This document shows, in pieces, positions 25,396 to 33,001 of a DNA stretch of 49,797 bases (positions are counted from its first letter, which is position 1; every line of letters starts with the position of its first letter). A model generated the notes under the pieces. The model had not been told where the DNA came from. It saw only the letters and a list, made by a program, of their open reading frames with translations, and did no database searches. The DNA is taken from positions 1 to 49,797 of the forward strand of contig JARKQJ010000133.1 in assembly GCA_029973955.1 (NCBI GenBank). Direction: 5' to 3'. The stretch comes from Paludibaculum sp. (GTDB lineage Bacteria; Acidobacteriota; Terriglobia; Bryobacterales; Bryobacteraceae). The position numbers and the translations under genes are program-made.

Positions 25396-25401
25396 TAAGC
25401 T
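25396..25401 (+). promoter_or_regulatory. Candidate -10 element of a leaderless promoter (TAAGCT)
   Basis: TAAGCT, 7 bp before the ATG at 25409, giving a predicted leader of 1 nt. Only a weak GGA lies in the spacer. Confidence 0.3.
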
Positions 25402-25408
25402 GGAACTA

Positions 25409-26833
25409 ATGACCTTCGACCCGGCCGATTGGAGCGCCTTCGCCGTCCAGGGCCACGCCATGCTCGACGACATCCTCGGTCACCTTGCCGCCCTACCCTC
25501 GCGCCCCGCCTGGCAACCCGTCCCGGACGAGGTCCGGCACGCTCTCAACGAACCCCTCCCGCGTGAGCCTCAGGGGCTCGCTGCCGCTCACGCCGACTTC
25601 CAGCGGCTCATCCTCCCCTACACCAACGGCAACATCCATCCCCGCTTCTGGGCCTGGGTCCAGGGTGCCGGCGATCCCCACGCCATGCTCGCCGCCATGC
25701 TCGCCGCCGGCCTCAACCCCATGCTCGCCGGCTTCCACCAGAGCCCCGCCCTCGTTGAATCCCAGGTCCTCCAATGGCTGGCCCAACTCATGGGCTTCCC
25801 CGATTACTCCAGCGGCCTGCTCTGCTCCTCCGGCACCGCCGCCAATCTCATCGGACTCGCCGTTGCCCGCCATGCCAAGGCTGGTTACGACCTGCGCGAA
25901 GAAGGGCTCTCCCGCCGTCCCCCATTCGTCGTCTACTGCTCCGCCGAAGCCCACGGCTGGGCCCGCAAGGCCGTGGAGTTCCTCGGCATCGGCCACCGCC
26001 ACCTTCGCCACATCCCCGTGGACGATCAGTTCCGTCTCCAGCCCGATCTCCTCAGCAGAGCCATTCTCCAGGACCGCGCCGAGGGCCACCATCCCATCGC
26101 GGTCATCGCTACAGCCGGCACCGTCAACACCGGCGCCATCGATCCCCTCTCCGCTATCGCCGATCTCTGCGCCGAAGAGCGCCTCTGGCTCCACGTCGAC
26201 GGCGCCTTCGGTGCCCTCGCCCGCTGGTCGCCCGGCCTCGCTCCCCTCGTCGCCGGCCTCGAACGCGCAGACTCCCTCGCCTTCGATCTCCACAAATGGG
26301 GTTCTCTCCCCTTCTCCTGTGCCTGCCTCCTCACTCGCCATCCCGAAATCCACCGCTCCGCCTTCTCCCTCACGCCGCCCTACATGACCCCCACTCACCG
26401 CGGCATCCTCGCCGGCGGCGTCCCTTTTGCCGACCTCGGCATCGACCTCACCCGCCCCTTCACCGCCCTCCAGGCCTGGCTCTGCTTCAAAACCCACGGC
26501 CTCGCCGCCTACGCCGCCGCCATCGAACAAAACGTCCGCCAGGTCCGCCGCTTCGAAGCCCTCCTCCGCCACACTCCCGGCTTCGAAATCATGGCCCCCG
26601 CCCCCCTGAACGTCCTCTGCTTCCGCTACGCTCCGCCGCCTCATCCCGACCTCGACGCCCTCAACCACGAACTCCTCCTCCGCCTCCAGGAATCCGGGCG
26701 CGCCGTTCTCTCCTCCACGCTCATCCACGGCCGCTTCGCCCTCCGCCTGGCGCACGTCAACCATCGCAGTACCGACTCGGACTTTGACGAACTACTCCAA
26801 GCCCTGCAGGATATTTCAAAGGAACTTTCATGA
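25409..26833 (+). CDS. PLP-dependent decarboxylase (aromatic-L-amino-acid/group II type), 474 aa
   Basis: Group II PLP decarboxylase signatures: NIHPRFWAWVQGAG, LLCSSGTAANLIGLAVAR (phosphate-binding region), HGWARKAVEFLGIG, VIATAGTVNTGAIDPL, LHVDGAFGA (Asp to the pyridine nitrogen) and the Schiff-base Lys296 in FDLHKWGSLPFSC. It probably decarboxylates an amino acid, but the substrate cannot be read from the sequence. The ATG at 25409 gives a normal family N-terminus; the upstream in-frame extension crosses the divergent gene and is rejected. The stop overlaps the M64 peptidase start (ATGA), so the two are co-translated, though a functional link is not obvious. Confidence 0.92.
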   Translation: MTFDPADWSAFAVQGHAMLDDILGHLAALPSRPAWQPVPDEVRHALNEPLPREPQGLAAAHADFQRLILPYTNGNIHPRFWAWVQGAGDPHAMLAAMLAAGLNPMLAGFHQSPALVESQVLQWLAQLMGFPDYSSGLLCSSGTAANLIGLAVARHAKAGYDLREEGLSRRPPFVVYCSAEAHGWARKAVEFLGIGHRHLRHIPVDDQFRLQPDLLSRAILQDRAEGHHPIAVIATAGTVNTGAIDPLSAIADLCAEERLWLHVDGAFGALARWSPGLAPLVAGLERADSLAFDLHKWGSLPFSCACLLTRHPEIHRSAFSLTPPYMTPTHRGILAGGVPFADLGIDLTRPFTALQAWLCFKTHGLAAYAAAIEQNVRQVRRFEALLRHTPGFEIMAPAPLNVLCFRYAPPPHPDLDALNHELLLRLQESGRAVLSSTLIHGRFALRLAHVNHRSTDSDFDELLQALQDISKELS

Positions 26834-28200
26834 GATACTTCATCTTCCTGGCGCTCCTTGCCGCCACCGCCGCCGCCCAATCCGCACCCACTCTCCGCCT
26901 CGCTTACACCCATTCCGGCACGGCCTCTGAGGAGCAGTTCGCGCTCGACTCGCTCACCCAGGAGGGCCCTTGGCCCGGCAATCCTGCCCGCCCCGTCGAT
27001 GACTCCAACCTCGGCAAATACTTCTTCGAAGTCCGCGATGCCCAGACCAATCGCATCCTCTACTCCCGCGGCTTCTGCTCCATCTTCGGCGAGTGGGAAA
27101 CCACCGGCGAGGCCCAGTCCCGCCGCCGCGCCTTCCGCGAATCTCTCCGTTTCCCCATGCCCGCCGCTCCCGTTCAGGTTTCCATCAAGAAGCGCGACCG
27201 CCAGAACCTCTTCCGCGAACTCTGGACCCTCCGCGTCGACCCCAAAGACCCCACCATCGACCGCTCCGCCCTCCCCGCCCACCACGTCTGGCCCGTCCTC
27301 CAGAGCGGCCCCTCCGCCACCAAGGTCGATCTCCTCCTGATCGGCGACGGCTACACCGCCGCGGAAATGGAAAAGTGGCACGCCGACGCCCGCCGCCTTG
27401 CCGAGACCCTCTTCGCCGTCGAACCCTTCAAATCCCATCGCTCCGACTTCAATATCTGGGCCCTCGACCTCCCCGCCGCCGAATCCGGCATCTCCCGGCC
27501 CTCTGAAAACGTCTGGCGCCGCTCCCCCCTCCGCGCCTCCTACGATGCCTTCGGCAGCGAACGCTACGTCCTCACCCTCGACGATCCGCTCCTCCGCGAA
27601 GCCGCCGCCGCCGCACCCTACGACTTCATCGAGATCGTCGCCAACGGCCGCAAATACGGCGGCGGCGGCATCCACAACCTCTACGCCACCGTCTCCAGCG
27701 ACAACATGTGGACCCCCTACGTCTTCGTCCACGAGTTCGGCCACCACTTCGCCGGCCTCGCCGACGAATACTACACCTCCGATGTCGCCTACACCTCTTC
27801 TCCGGAACGCCTCGAGCCCTGGGAGCCCAACGTCACCGCGGACCCCAAATCCCCCAAATGGAAAGACCTCATCCCGCCCGGCACCGCTCTCCCCACCCTC
27901 TGGCCGAAAGACGAATTCGAGGCTATGCAGAAAGCCACCCAGGAGCGCCGCCGCCAGATCCGCTCGCAGAACCTCCCCGAGAAGGAGATGGAGGCCCTCT
28001 TCCGCTCCGAACAGGACAAGGTGATCGAACTGCTCTCCAAAGCCCCCGGCGTCGGTGCCTTCGAAGGCGCCAACTACGAGTCCAAAGGCTTCTACCGCGC
28101 CCAGGCCGATTGCATCATGTTCACCCGCAGCCAGGCCTTCTGCGCCGCCTGCCGCCGCGCCATCGAGAGGGTCATCGCCCTCTACACCGCGGCTCAGTGA
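26830..28200 (+). CDS. Secreted M64-family (IgA-peptidase-like) zinc metallopeptidase, 456 aa
   Basis: A signal peptide (residues 1-17) leads into an N-terminal beta domain (about 20-150) and the M64 catalytic domain, which opens with DLLLIGDGYTAAEM. The zinc site is VHEFGHHFAGLADEYY with His301, Glu302 and His305, plus the downstream GLADE signature of the family. After a helical insertion come NYESKGFYRAQADCIMF and a CAACRRAI segment near the end. Members are extracellular peptidases; IgA cleavage itself applies only to one member and is not implied here. It overlaps the decarboxylase by 4 nt and ends 1 nt from the convergent epimerase. Confidence 0.92.
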   Translation: MRYFIFLALLAATAAAQSAPTLRLAYTHSGTASEEQFALDSLTQEGPWPGNPARPVDDSNLGKYFFEVRDAQTNRILYSRGFCSIFGEWETTGEAQSRRRAFRESLRFPMPAAPVQVSIKKRDRQNLFRELWTLRVDPKDPTIDRSALPAHHVWPVLQSGPSATKVDLLLIGDGYTAAEMEKWHADARRLAETLFAVEPFKSHRSDFNIWALDLPAAESGISRPSENVWRRSPLRASYDAFGSERYVLTLDDPLLREAAAAAPYDFIEIVANGRKYGGGGIHNLYATVSSDNMWTPYVFVHEFGHHFAGLADEYYTSDVAYTSSPERLEPWEPNVTADPKSPKWKDLIPPGTALPTLWPKDEFEAMQKATQERRRQIRSQNLPEKEMEALFRSEQDKVIELLSKAPGVGAFEGANYESKGFYRAQADCIMFTRSQAFCAACRRAIERVIALYTAAQ

Positions 28201-28201
28201 T

Positions 28202-29314
28202 TCAGCCCTTCCGCGGCTTCAGACCCAGCCCCGGCCGGTCGCTCAAAATCAACTTCCCGCGCTCCACCGCAACCCCCTCATACGGGTCGTTCGAAATCAG
28301 CAGCATTCCGTCCAGGTCGCAGTAATCCACCATCGGCGTCAACTGCGCCGCTCCCGTAATCGCCACCGAAGACGACACCATGCACCCCAGCATCACCCTC
28401 AGCCCCAGCGCCCGGGCCATCTGAATCATCCGCCAACCTTCCAGCAAGCCCCCGCACTTGTCGATCTTCACATTCACCCCATCAAAGTGCGGGGCCAGCC
28501 GCGGAATGTCCGTCGGATGCAAGCAGGCCTCATCGGCAATGATCGGAATGTGCACCCGCTTCCGGATCCAGTTCATGTCTTCGAGATTCGCCGCCGGCAG
28601 CGGCTGCTCGATAAACTCCACCCCCTGCTTCTCCAGCCAGTTGATCTTCTCCACTGCCTGCTCTTTGCTCTTGAACCCCTCGTTGGCGTCGGCCCGCAGC
28701 GGCTTCTTCGTCTCCGCCCGCACCGCCCCAATCACTTCCTCATCGTTGTCCAGCCCCACCTTCACCTTCAGCACCGGGAAGGCCTCCGCCTCCCGCACCT
28801 TCTGCCGCACCACCTCCGCCTTGTCGATCCCGATCGAAAACGTCGTTACCGGCGTGTCCGCCTTGTCCACTCCGAACAGCCGCCACACCGGCGCCTGCAT
28901 CTTCTGGCCCACCCAATCCAGCAGCGCGATGTCCACCGCCGCCTTCCCGGCCCAGTTGCCTTCGATCTTCTGGAAAACCCCCGCCATCACCTTCTGAAAC
29001 GCCCGCGGGTCCTGCTGTTCCAGCCACGGCACAATCGCCTTTACCGCCGCATCGCAGGTCTCCGCTGATTCCTTGTAGCGGATGATCGGCGCACCCTCGC
29101 CCACGCCCGTCAGCCCGTCCTTGCTGATCTCCACATAGAAGGTGTCCCGGTACTGGCTCGACGACATCACCGTCGTCCACGTGTGCTTCAGATTCAGCCG
29201 CCGCGTCCGTGTCGCCACCTTCATGCCGGTGGTCGGGCCCGCCAGCACCTCCGCCTCCAACCCCATCAACAGCGGCGCCGCCGCGCCCGCACGGAACCAC
29301 TCTCTGCGCTTCAT
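28202..29314 (-). CDS. Enolase-superfamily dipeptide epimerase (YkfB-like), 370 aa
   Basis: Muconate-lactonizing subgroup of the enolase superfamily: KVK with Lys183/Lys185, metal ligands Asp209 (RADANEG), Glu236 (IEQPLP) and Asp261 (IADEAC), and second base Lys284 (VKIDKCGG). A C-terminal CDLDG supplies the DxD (Asp333, Asp335) typical of L-Ala-D/L-Glu epimerases. The N-terminus MKRREWFRAGAAAPLLMG looks like a signal or Tat-type segment, unusual for YkfB, which is cytoplasmic. The ATG at 29314 has AAGGAG 9 nt upstream and overlaps the NlpC/P60 gene stop (ATGA). Probably acts on murein-derived dipeptides released by that neighbour. Confidence 0.9.
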   Translation of the reverse strand: MKRREWFRAGAAAPLLMGLEAEVLAGPTTGMKVATRTRRLNLKHTWTTVMSSSQYRDTFYVEISKDGLTGVGEGAPIIRYKESAETCDAAVKAIVPWLEQQDPRAFQKVMAGVFQKIEGNWAGKAAVDIALLDWVGQKMQAPVWRLFGVDKADTPVTTFSIGIDKAEVVRQKVREAEAFPVLKVKVGLDNDEEVIGAVRAETKKPLRADANEGFKSKEQAVEKINWLEKQGVEFIEQPLPAANLEDMNWIRKRVHIPIIADEACLHPTDIPRLAPHFDGVNVKIDKCGGLLEGWRMIQMARALGLRVMLGCMVSSSVAITGAAQLTPMVDYCDLDGMLLISNDPYEGVAVERGKLILSDRPGLGLKPRKG

Positions 29315-30174
29315 CTCTTCCATCTCCTTGCCGCCACAAACAGCTTCGTCCACGGCTGGTCGTCCAGCTTGCTCACCTGCAGCACCGGGTGCGTGTTCGT
29401 CGTCGAGTGGATGAACTCTCCGCCGCCCAGATAAAACCCCGTGTGCGTGATCTTCTTTACTGACGACCCGAAATACAGCAGGTCGCCTGCTTTCAGCTCG
29501 CCCCGCTCCACCTTCTGCATCTGCTCCCAATCCGCCTGTGGTTGTGCGTCCCGAGGCATCAGCACGCCGCCGCGCCGCACCAGCATCTGCGTGAATCCCG
29601 AACAGTCGTACCCGAACGAGCTCGTCCCGCCCCACGTATACGGCAGTCCCAGAAACCTCTTCGACAGCACTGCCAGTTCCTCAATCCCCAGCGTCTTCGA
29701 ATCGAGACTCACATCGCCCCGTTGGATCCAGCCCCGCTTGCCGTCCGCCAGCTTCACCTCGATCCACCGTCCGTTGTCCCCCGGCGGCTCACTCACCACC
29801 TCCAGCCGCGTCTCATAGGGCAGCGTCAGCACAGGAGCGTGCTTCGTCACCGAAGCCTCCCGGTACACGTGCGCCCGCAGGCTCTCCACCATCGCCACTT
29901 TTCCCCCCTCCGCATAGCTCTCCCCTGCTGCCGCTTTCCTCAACCCAGTCGCTGGAACCCAGCCCTTGTAGTCGTCCCCGGGGGTCCGGATCTGCACCCA
30001 GCCGCCCTCTTCCTGCTCCCACTGCACCACCGACCCATACCGCGCCTGCGACACCACATCCGCATCCGCCGTAGGCTTCGACATCATGTCCAGCACCGGC
30101 GCCACCACCACACCCCGCGTCTGGGCTATCGCGCTTGCCATCAGCAGCACCGCCGTCATCGTCATTCGGACCAT
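29311..30174 (-). CDS. Secreted NlpC/P60 endopeptidase with SH3-like domains (YkfC-like), 287 aa
   Basis: A signal peptide (about 1-18) is followed by two SH3-like domains (about 21-80 and 92-157, each with a GWV/GWI strand) and an NlpC/P60 domain with catalytic Cys191 (FGYDCSGFTQ), His244 (THTGFYLG) and His256 (FIHSTT). The layout equals Bacillus YkfC, which cuts gamma-D-Glu-diamino acid bonds in murein peptides. The paired epimerase downstream strengthens that reading. Start choice: the ATG at 30174 has TATACT exactly 6 bp upstream and no SD; the further in-frame extension is unlikely because it runs into the divergent gene. Confidence 0.91.
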   Translation of the reverse strand: MVRMTMTAVLLMASAIAQTRGVVVAPVLDMMSKPTADADVVSQARYGSVVQWEQEEGGWVQIRTPGDDYKGWVPATGLRKAAAGESYAEGGKVAMVESLRAHVYREASVTKHAPVLTLPYETRLEVVSEPPGDNGRWIEVKLADGKRGWIQRGDVSLDSKTLGIEELAVLSKRFLGLPYTWGGTSSFGYDCSGFTQMLVRRGGVLMPRDAQPQADWEQMQKVERGELKAGDLLYFGSSVKKITHTGFYLGGGEFIHSTTNTHPVLQVSKLDDQPWTKLFVAARRWKR

Positions 30175-30180
30175 GTTGTC

Positions 30181-30186
30181 AGTATA
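30181..30186 (-). promoter_or_regulatory. Candidate -10 element of a leaderless promoter (TATACT)
   Basis: TATACT on the minus strand, 6 bp before the ATG at 30174; the predicted start is the A of the ATG. It shares the 68-bp divergent gap with a second candidate for the opposite gene. Confidence 0.45.
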
Positions 30187-30229
30187 GAGCCCCATCTGAT
30201 CGAGCCCCACCTGCCCCCGCCGAATGTTG

Positions 30230-30235
30230 TAACCT
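30230..30235 (+). promoter_or_regulatory. Candidate -10 element of a leaderless promoter (TAACCT)
   Basis: TAACCT, 7 bp before the GTG at 30243, giving a predicted leader of 1 nt. Confidence 0.3.
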
Positions 30236-30242
30236 GCCCCTT

Positions 30243-31154
30243 GTGATCCACCTCTCCCGGACCCGCCTCTGGGTCCTCGCTCTCTTCTTCTCCCTCCTCC
30301 TTGCCGGCCTCTCCTTCTACTTCCTCCGCTCTCCCTCCACCGCCCAACTCCTTTCCACTCTCCCGCCTGCCGACCGCCCCACACTCTACGCCGACCTCTC
30401 CCTCCTCCGCCGCGCCGGCATCCTGCAGAGAATTGCCGGCCAGGCCGGAGCCGAAGAACCCGATTACCTCAAGTTCGTCGCCGCCACCTCCTTCGACTAC
30501 CGCAACGATCTCGACCGCCTCCTCCTCCAGTTCACCCCGGCCCAGACCAACGTGATCGCCGCCGGACGCTTCCACGTCGATCGCCTCCGCTCCTACTCCC
30601 TCTCCTCCGGCGGCCGTTGCACCTCCGGCCTCTGCTCCCTCCCGGGCTCCGTTCCCGAACGCCAGATCTCCTGGCAGCCCCTCGCCCGAAACCTGATCGG
30701 CCTCTCCAGCGGCCCCGATCCCCTCGCCGCCACAGCCTTCTCTTCGCACAACAGCCATCCGCTTTTCCCCGTCCCCGCCGCCGCTCTCTGGCTCTACCTG
30801 CCCGCCTCGGAACTTCACCCCCGCGAGGGCCTCCCGCCCGGCGCCAGCGCCTTCCTCTCCGCCCTCGAAGGCGCCCGCTACGCTCTCCTCTCCGTGGCTG
30901 CCGCGCCCCAGGGCGATGGTTTTTCCGTTCAGCTCGAAGCCCCTCTGGCCGACGCGCAGCAGGCCAGTCAAGTCGCCGCAAAACTTGGAGATGCCACGCA
31001 GATGCTCAAGCGTTTGTTGAATCGGGAAGGGCGCCAGCCCGACCCCGCCGATCTGAGCGGGATCCTCGCCGCCGGCAACTTCTGGGCGGACTCCGCTACC
31101 GTCCGCGGCCGCTGGCCCATCCCTCCCGCCTTCCTCGACAAGCTCGGCCGTTAG
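30243..31154 (+). CDS. Membrane-anchored protein of unknown function, 303 aa
   Basis: I do not recognise a family. One strong membrane helix lies near the N-terminus (RLWVLALFFSLLLAGLSFYFL, about 8-28); the rest, rich in Ala, Leu and Pro, should be outside the membrane. Visible segments are TLPPADRPTLYADLSLLRRAG, a two-cysteine stretch (SGGRCTSGLCSLPGS), WLYLPASELHPR and a C-terminal region with ILAAGNFWADSATVRGRWP. The GTG at 30243 is the only start that places the helix normally; no ATG is available in frame nearby. Its TAG stop directly abuts the stop of the convergent thioredoxin-like gene. Confidence 0.7.
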   Translation: MIHLSRTRLWVLALFFSLLLAGLSFYFLRSPSTAQLLSTLPPADRPTLYADLSLLRRAGILQRIAGQAGAEEPDYLKFVAATSFDYRNDLDRLLLQFTPAQTNVIAAGRFHVDRLRSYSLSSGGRCTSGLCSLPGSVPERQISWQPLARNLIGLSSGPDPLAATAFSSHNSHPLFPVPAAALWLYLPASELHPREGLPPGASAFLSALEGARYALLSVAAAPQGDGFSVQLEAPLADAQQASQVAAKLGDATQMLKRLLNREGRQPDPADLSGILAAGNFWADSATVRGRWPIPPAFLDKLGR

Positions 31155-31640
31155 CTACACGCCCAGCAGCGGCCGCAGCAGCTTTTCCAGCCGTTCTTCA
31201 TCCACCAGCGCATCGAACTTCTCCACCTGCCGGCCTTCCCGGTCCAGCACCAGCAGCGCCGGTCGTTCCCGCGGCAGGAGCGCCGCCTGGTTGGAATCCA
31301 CCGCCCCATGCAGAATCGCCAATCCCGGCATCGAGAACTCTTCCCCGGCGGCATACAGCCCGATGCACACCAGCCCCGCGCTGCCATACTTGCCCGCCAG
31401 CCGGTTCAGAATCGAGAGCTGCTCGTCGCACTGCAGGCACCCGCTCGTCCAGAATCCGATCACCACCACCCGGCCCCGGAATCCGGAGAGCGACCGTGGC
31501 GCTGGCTCGTCCTGCGCCATGAACGACGCTTCTACCACCGGTCCAGGTTCACGCTGGCTCCCACACCCCACCCCCATTCCACAACTCGTCAAGAGCCCCA
31601 GAAACGCTCTTCGATGCCAACTCACTGCCACGCCAGACAC
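31155..31640 (-). CDS. Thioredoxin-like (TlpA/redoxin) lipoprotein, 161 aa
   Basis: The N-terminus has a twin-arginine start (HRRAFLGLLTSC) with a lipobox LTSC ending at Cys20, suggesting a lipoprotein. A thioredoxin fold follows: GRVVVIGFWTSGCLQCDEQL with the redox pair Cys68/Cys71 (CLQC in place of CGPC), a central ALLVLDREGRQVEKFDALVDEERL near the end, and a Pro before the third strand (RPALLVLD). It probably acts as an envelope thiol reductant or oxidant. GTG start, with TAGGAGA about 11 nt upstream. It lies 14 nt downstream of a small unknown gene in the same unit. Confidence 0.82.
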   Translation of the reverse strand: MSGVAVSWHRRAFLGLLTSCGMGVGCGSQREPGPVVEASFMAQDEPAPRSLSGFRGRVVVIGFWTSGCLQCDEQLSILNRLAGKYGSAGLVCIGLYAAGEEFSMPGLAILHGAVDSNQAALLPRERPALLVLDREGRQVEKFDALVDEERLEKLLRPLLGV

Positions 31641-31654
31641 TGAAATCCAATCTC

Positions 31655-31954
31655 CTACTGCAAGCGGGCCTTGAGCCGCTCCTGATCCACCAGTTCGTCA
31701 AACACCGCCAACACCTTCCGCCGGAAGTGATACACCCGCTTGACGTTCTCCCGGAACTCCCCGTCATAGTGCGGGTGCGCCAGCCACTTCTCGAACGTCT
31801 CTTTCGGAATCGCAATGTCCCGCCGCAGCTCTTCCGGAGAGTGCCCGCGCAGGAATAGCCCATAGAACATCGCCGCTTCCCGTTGGATCGTGATGGGGTC
31901 GTAGTCCTCGGGTATTGCACTGGCTACCGGTGGCTGGATCGAAGTGTGCCCCAC
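31655..31954 (-). CDS. Small protein of unknown function, 99 aa
   Basis: Not recognised. It has no membrane segment or signal peptide. The sequence is mostly helical and charged: YDPITIQREAAMFYGLFLRG, then SPEELRRDIAIPKETFEKWLAH, a spacing reminiscent of a helix-turn-helix (LRRDIAIPKETFEKWL), and a C-terminal amphipathic helix VLAVFDELVDQERLKARL. It could be a small DNA-binding or adaptor protein. GTG start with GAGGGA placed 4-9 nt upstream; TATACT lies further up. It is the first gene of a unit with the thioredoxin-like lipoprotein. Confidence 0.7.
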   Translation of the reverse strand: MGHTSIQPPVASAIPEDYDPITIQREAAMFYGLFLRGHSPEELRRDIAIPKETFEKWLAHPHYDGEFRENVKRVYHFRRKVLAVFDELVDQERLKARLQ

Positions 31955-31974
31955 TTTTCCCTCTATGAACCCCG

Positions 31975-31980
31975 AGTATA
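31975..31980 (-). promoter_or_regulatory. Candidate -10 element (TATACT)
   Basis: TATACT on the minus strand; the predicted start leaves a leader of about 14 nt that contains the GAGGGA element of the 99-aa gene. Confidence 0.35.
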
Positions 31981-32027
31981 AATGGCTCCCCGCACTTTCG
32001 GCAACCAGCCGTTTCCCTCAGCCGGTG

Positions 32028-32033
32028 CCATAA
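32028..32033 (+). promoter_or_regulatory. Candidate extended -10 (TGcCATAAT) for the TPR gene
   Basis: CATAAT with TG one base before it; the predicted start lies 3 nt before the GTG at 32043. Confidence 0.3.
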
Positions 32034-32042
32034 TCGGGGCAG

Positions 32043-32966
32043 GTGATCCCAGCCGCCCTCCTTCTCTTGCTCGCTCAGAACTTCGACCTGCGCGGCACCC
32101 TCGTGCCTGCCACCCAGGCTTCCGTCTCCCTCCACGGCTCCACCTCCCCCTTCTCAGCCTCCACTCTTGCCGGTCCCGACGGCCGCTTCCGGTTCAAAAA
32201 GCTCGATCCCGGCACCTACACTCTCATCGTGTTCGTCCCCGGCCGCGGCGAGGTCCGCAAGACGATCGACGTCACCCCTGCCGTCGGCGACGCCAAGCGC
32301 CGCATCGAGATCGCCGTCAAGCTCGACGACGCCAAATTCGCGCCGGACCGCTCTTCCGTCGTCTCCATGCGCGAACTCGCCATCCCGGATTCCGCCCGCG
32401 CCGAGTTCCGCCGCGCTCTGGACGACCTCGGCGCCCGCGACATCGACGCCGCCGTCGGCCACCTCCACCGCGCAGTCGAAATCGCCCCCCAGTTCGCCGC
32501 CGCCTGGAACCACCTCGGCACCATCGCCTACCAGACCCGCCGCTACACCGATGCCGAGAACTACTTCCGCCGCTCGCTCCAAGCCGATCCCGCTGCCTAC
32601 GAACCCCTCGTCAACCTCGGCGGCGTCCTCGTCACCCTCGGCCGCTTCGAAGAGGCCTGGAACTACAACCTCCACGCCACCCTCCAAAAACCCACCGACG
32701 CCCTCGCCCACTCCCAGATGGGCATGACCTACGTCGGCCTCAATCGCCCCGACCTCGCCGAAAAGTACCTCGTCGAAGCCGTCCGCCTCGACCCCGCTCA
32801 TTTCTCCCACCCCCAACTCCTCCTCGCTCAGATCTACGCCGCCCGCGGCCAGGCCGCCAAAGCCGCCGACACCCTCGAAGACTTCCTCCGCCACCACCCC
32901 GGCTACCCTGACGAATCCCGCCTCCGCGCCGCCATCTCCAAACTAAGAGGCAGCCCCAAAACCTAG
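32043..32966 (+). CDS. Exported protein with carboxypeptidase-regulatory-like domain and TPRs, 307 aa
   Basis: A short hydrophobic start (MIPAALLLLLAQ) is a minimal signal peptide. Residues about 14-95 form a carboxypeptidase-regulatory-like beta sandwich (FDLRGTLVP, GPDGRFRFKKLDPGTYTLIVFVPG). The rest holds three to four tetratricopeptide repeats (AAWNHLGTIAYQTRRYTDAENYFRRSLQADP, AYEPLVNLGGVLVTLGRFEEAWNYNL and similar). This combination is frequent in envelope scaffolds of this type of bacterium. The function is probably protein-protein interaction in the periplasm. GTG start, with a purine-rich but non-canonical upstream sequence. It stands alone, 35 bp before ilvD. Confidence 0.82.
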   Translation: MIPAALLLLLAQNFDLRGTLVPATQASVSLHGSTSPFSASTLAGPDGRFRFKKLDPGTYTLIVFVPGRGEVRKTIDVTPAVGDAKRRIEIAVKLDDAKFAPDRSSVVSMRELAIPDSARAEFRRALDDLGARDIDAAVGHLHRAVEIAPQFAAAWNHLGTIAYQTRRYTDAENYFRRSLQADPAAYEPLVNLGGVLVTLGRFEEAWNYNLHATLQKPTDALAHSQMGMTYVGLNRPDLAEKYLVEAVRLDPAHFSHPQLLLAQIYAARGQAAKAADTLEDFLRHHPGYPDESRLRAAISKLRGSPKT

Positions 32967-33001
32967 CCCCCCCGCGCACGCTAAACTGAAGGTCTCCAGC
33001 C

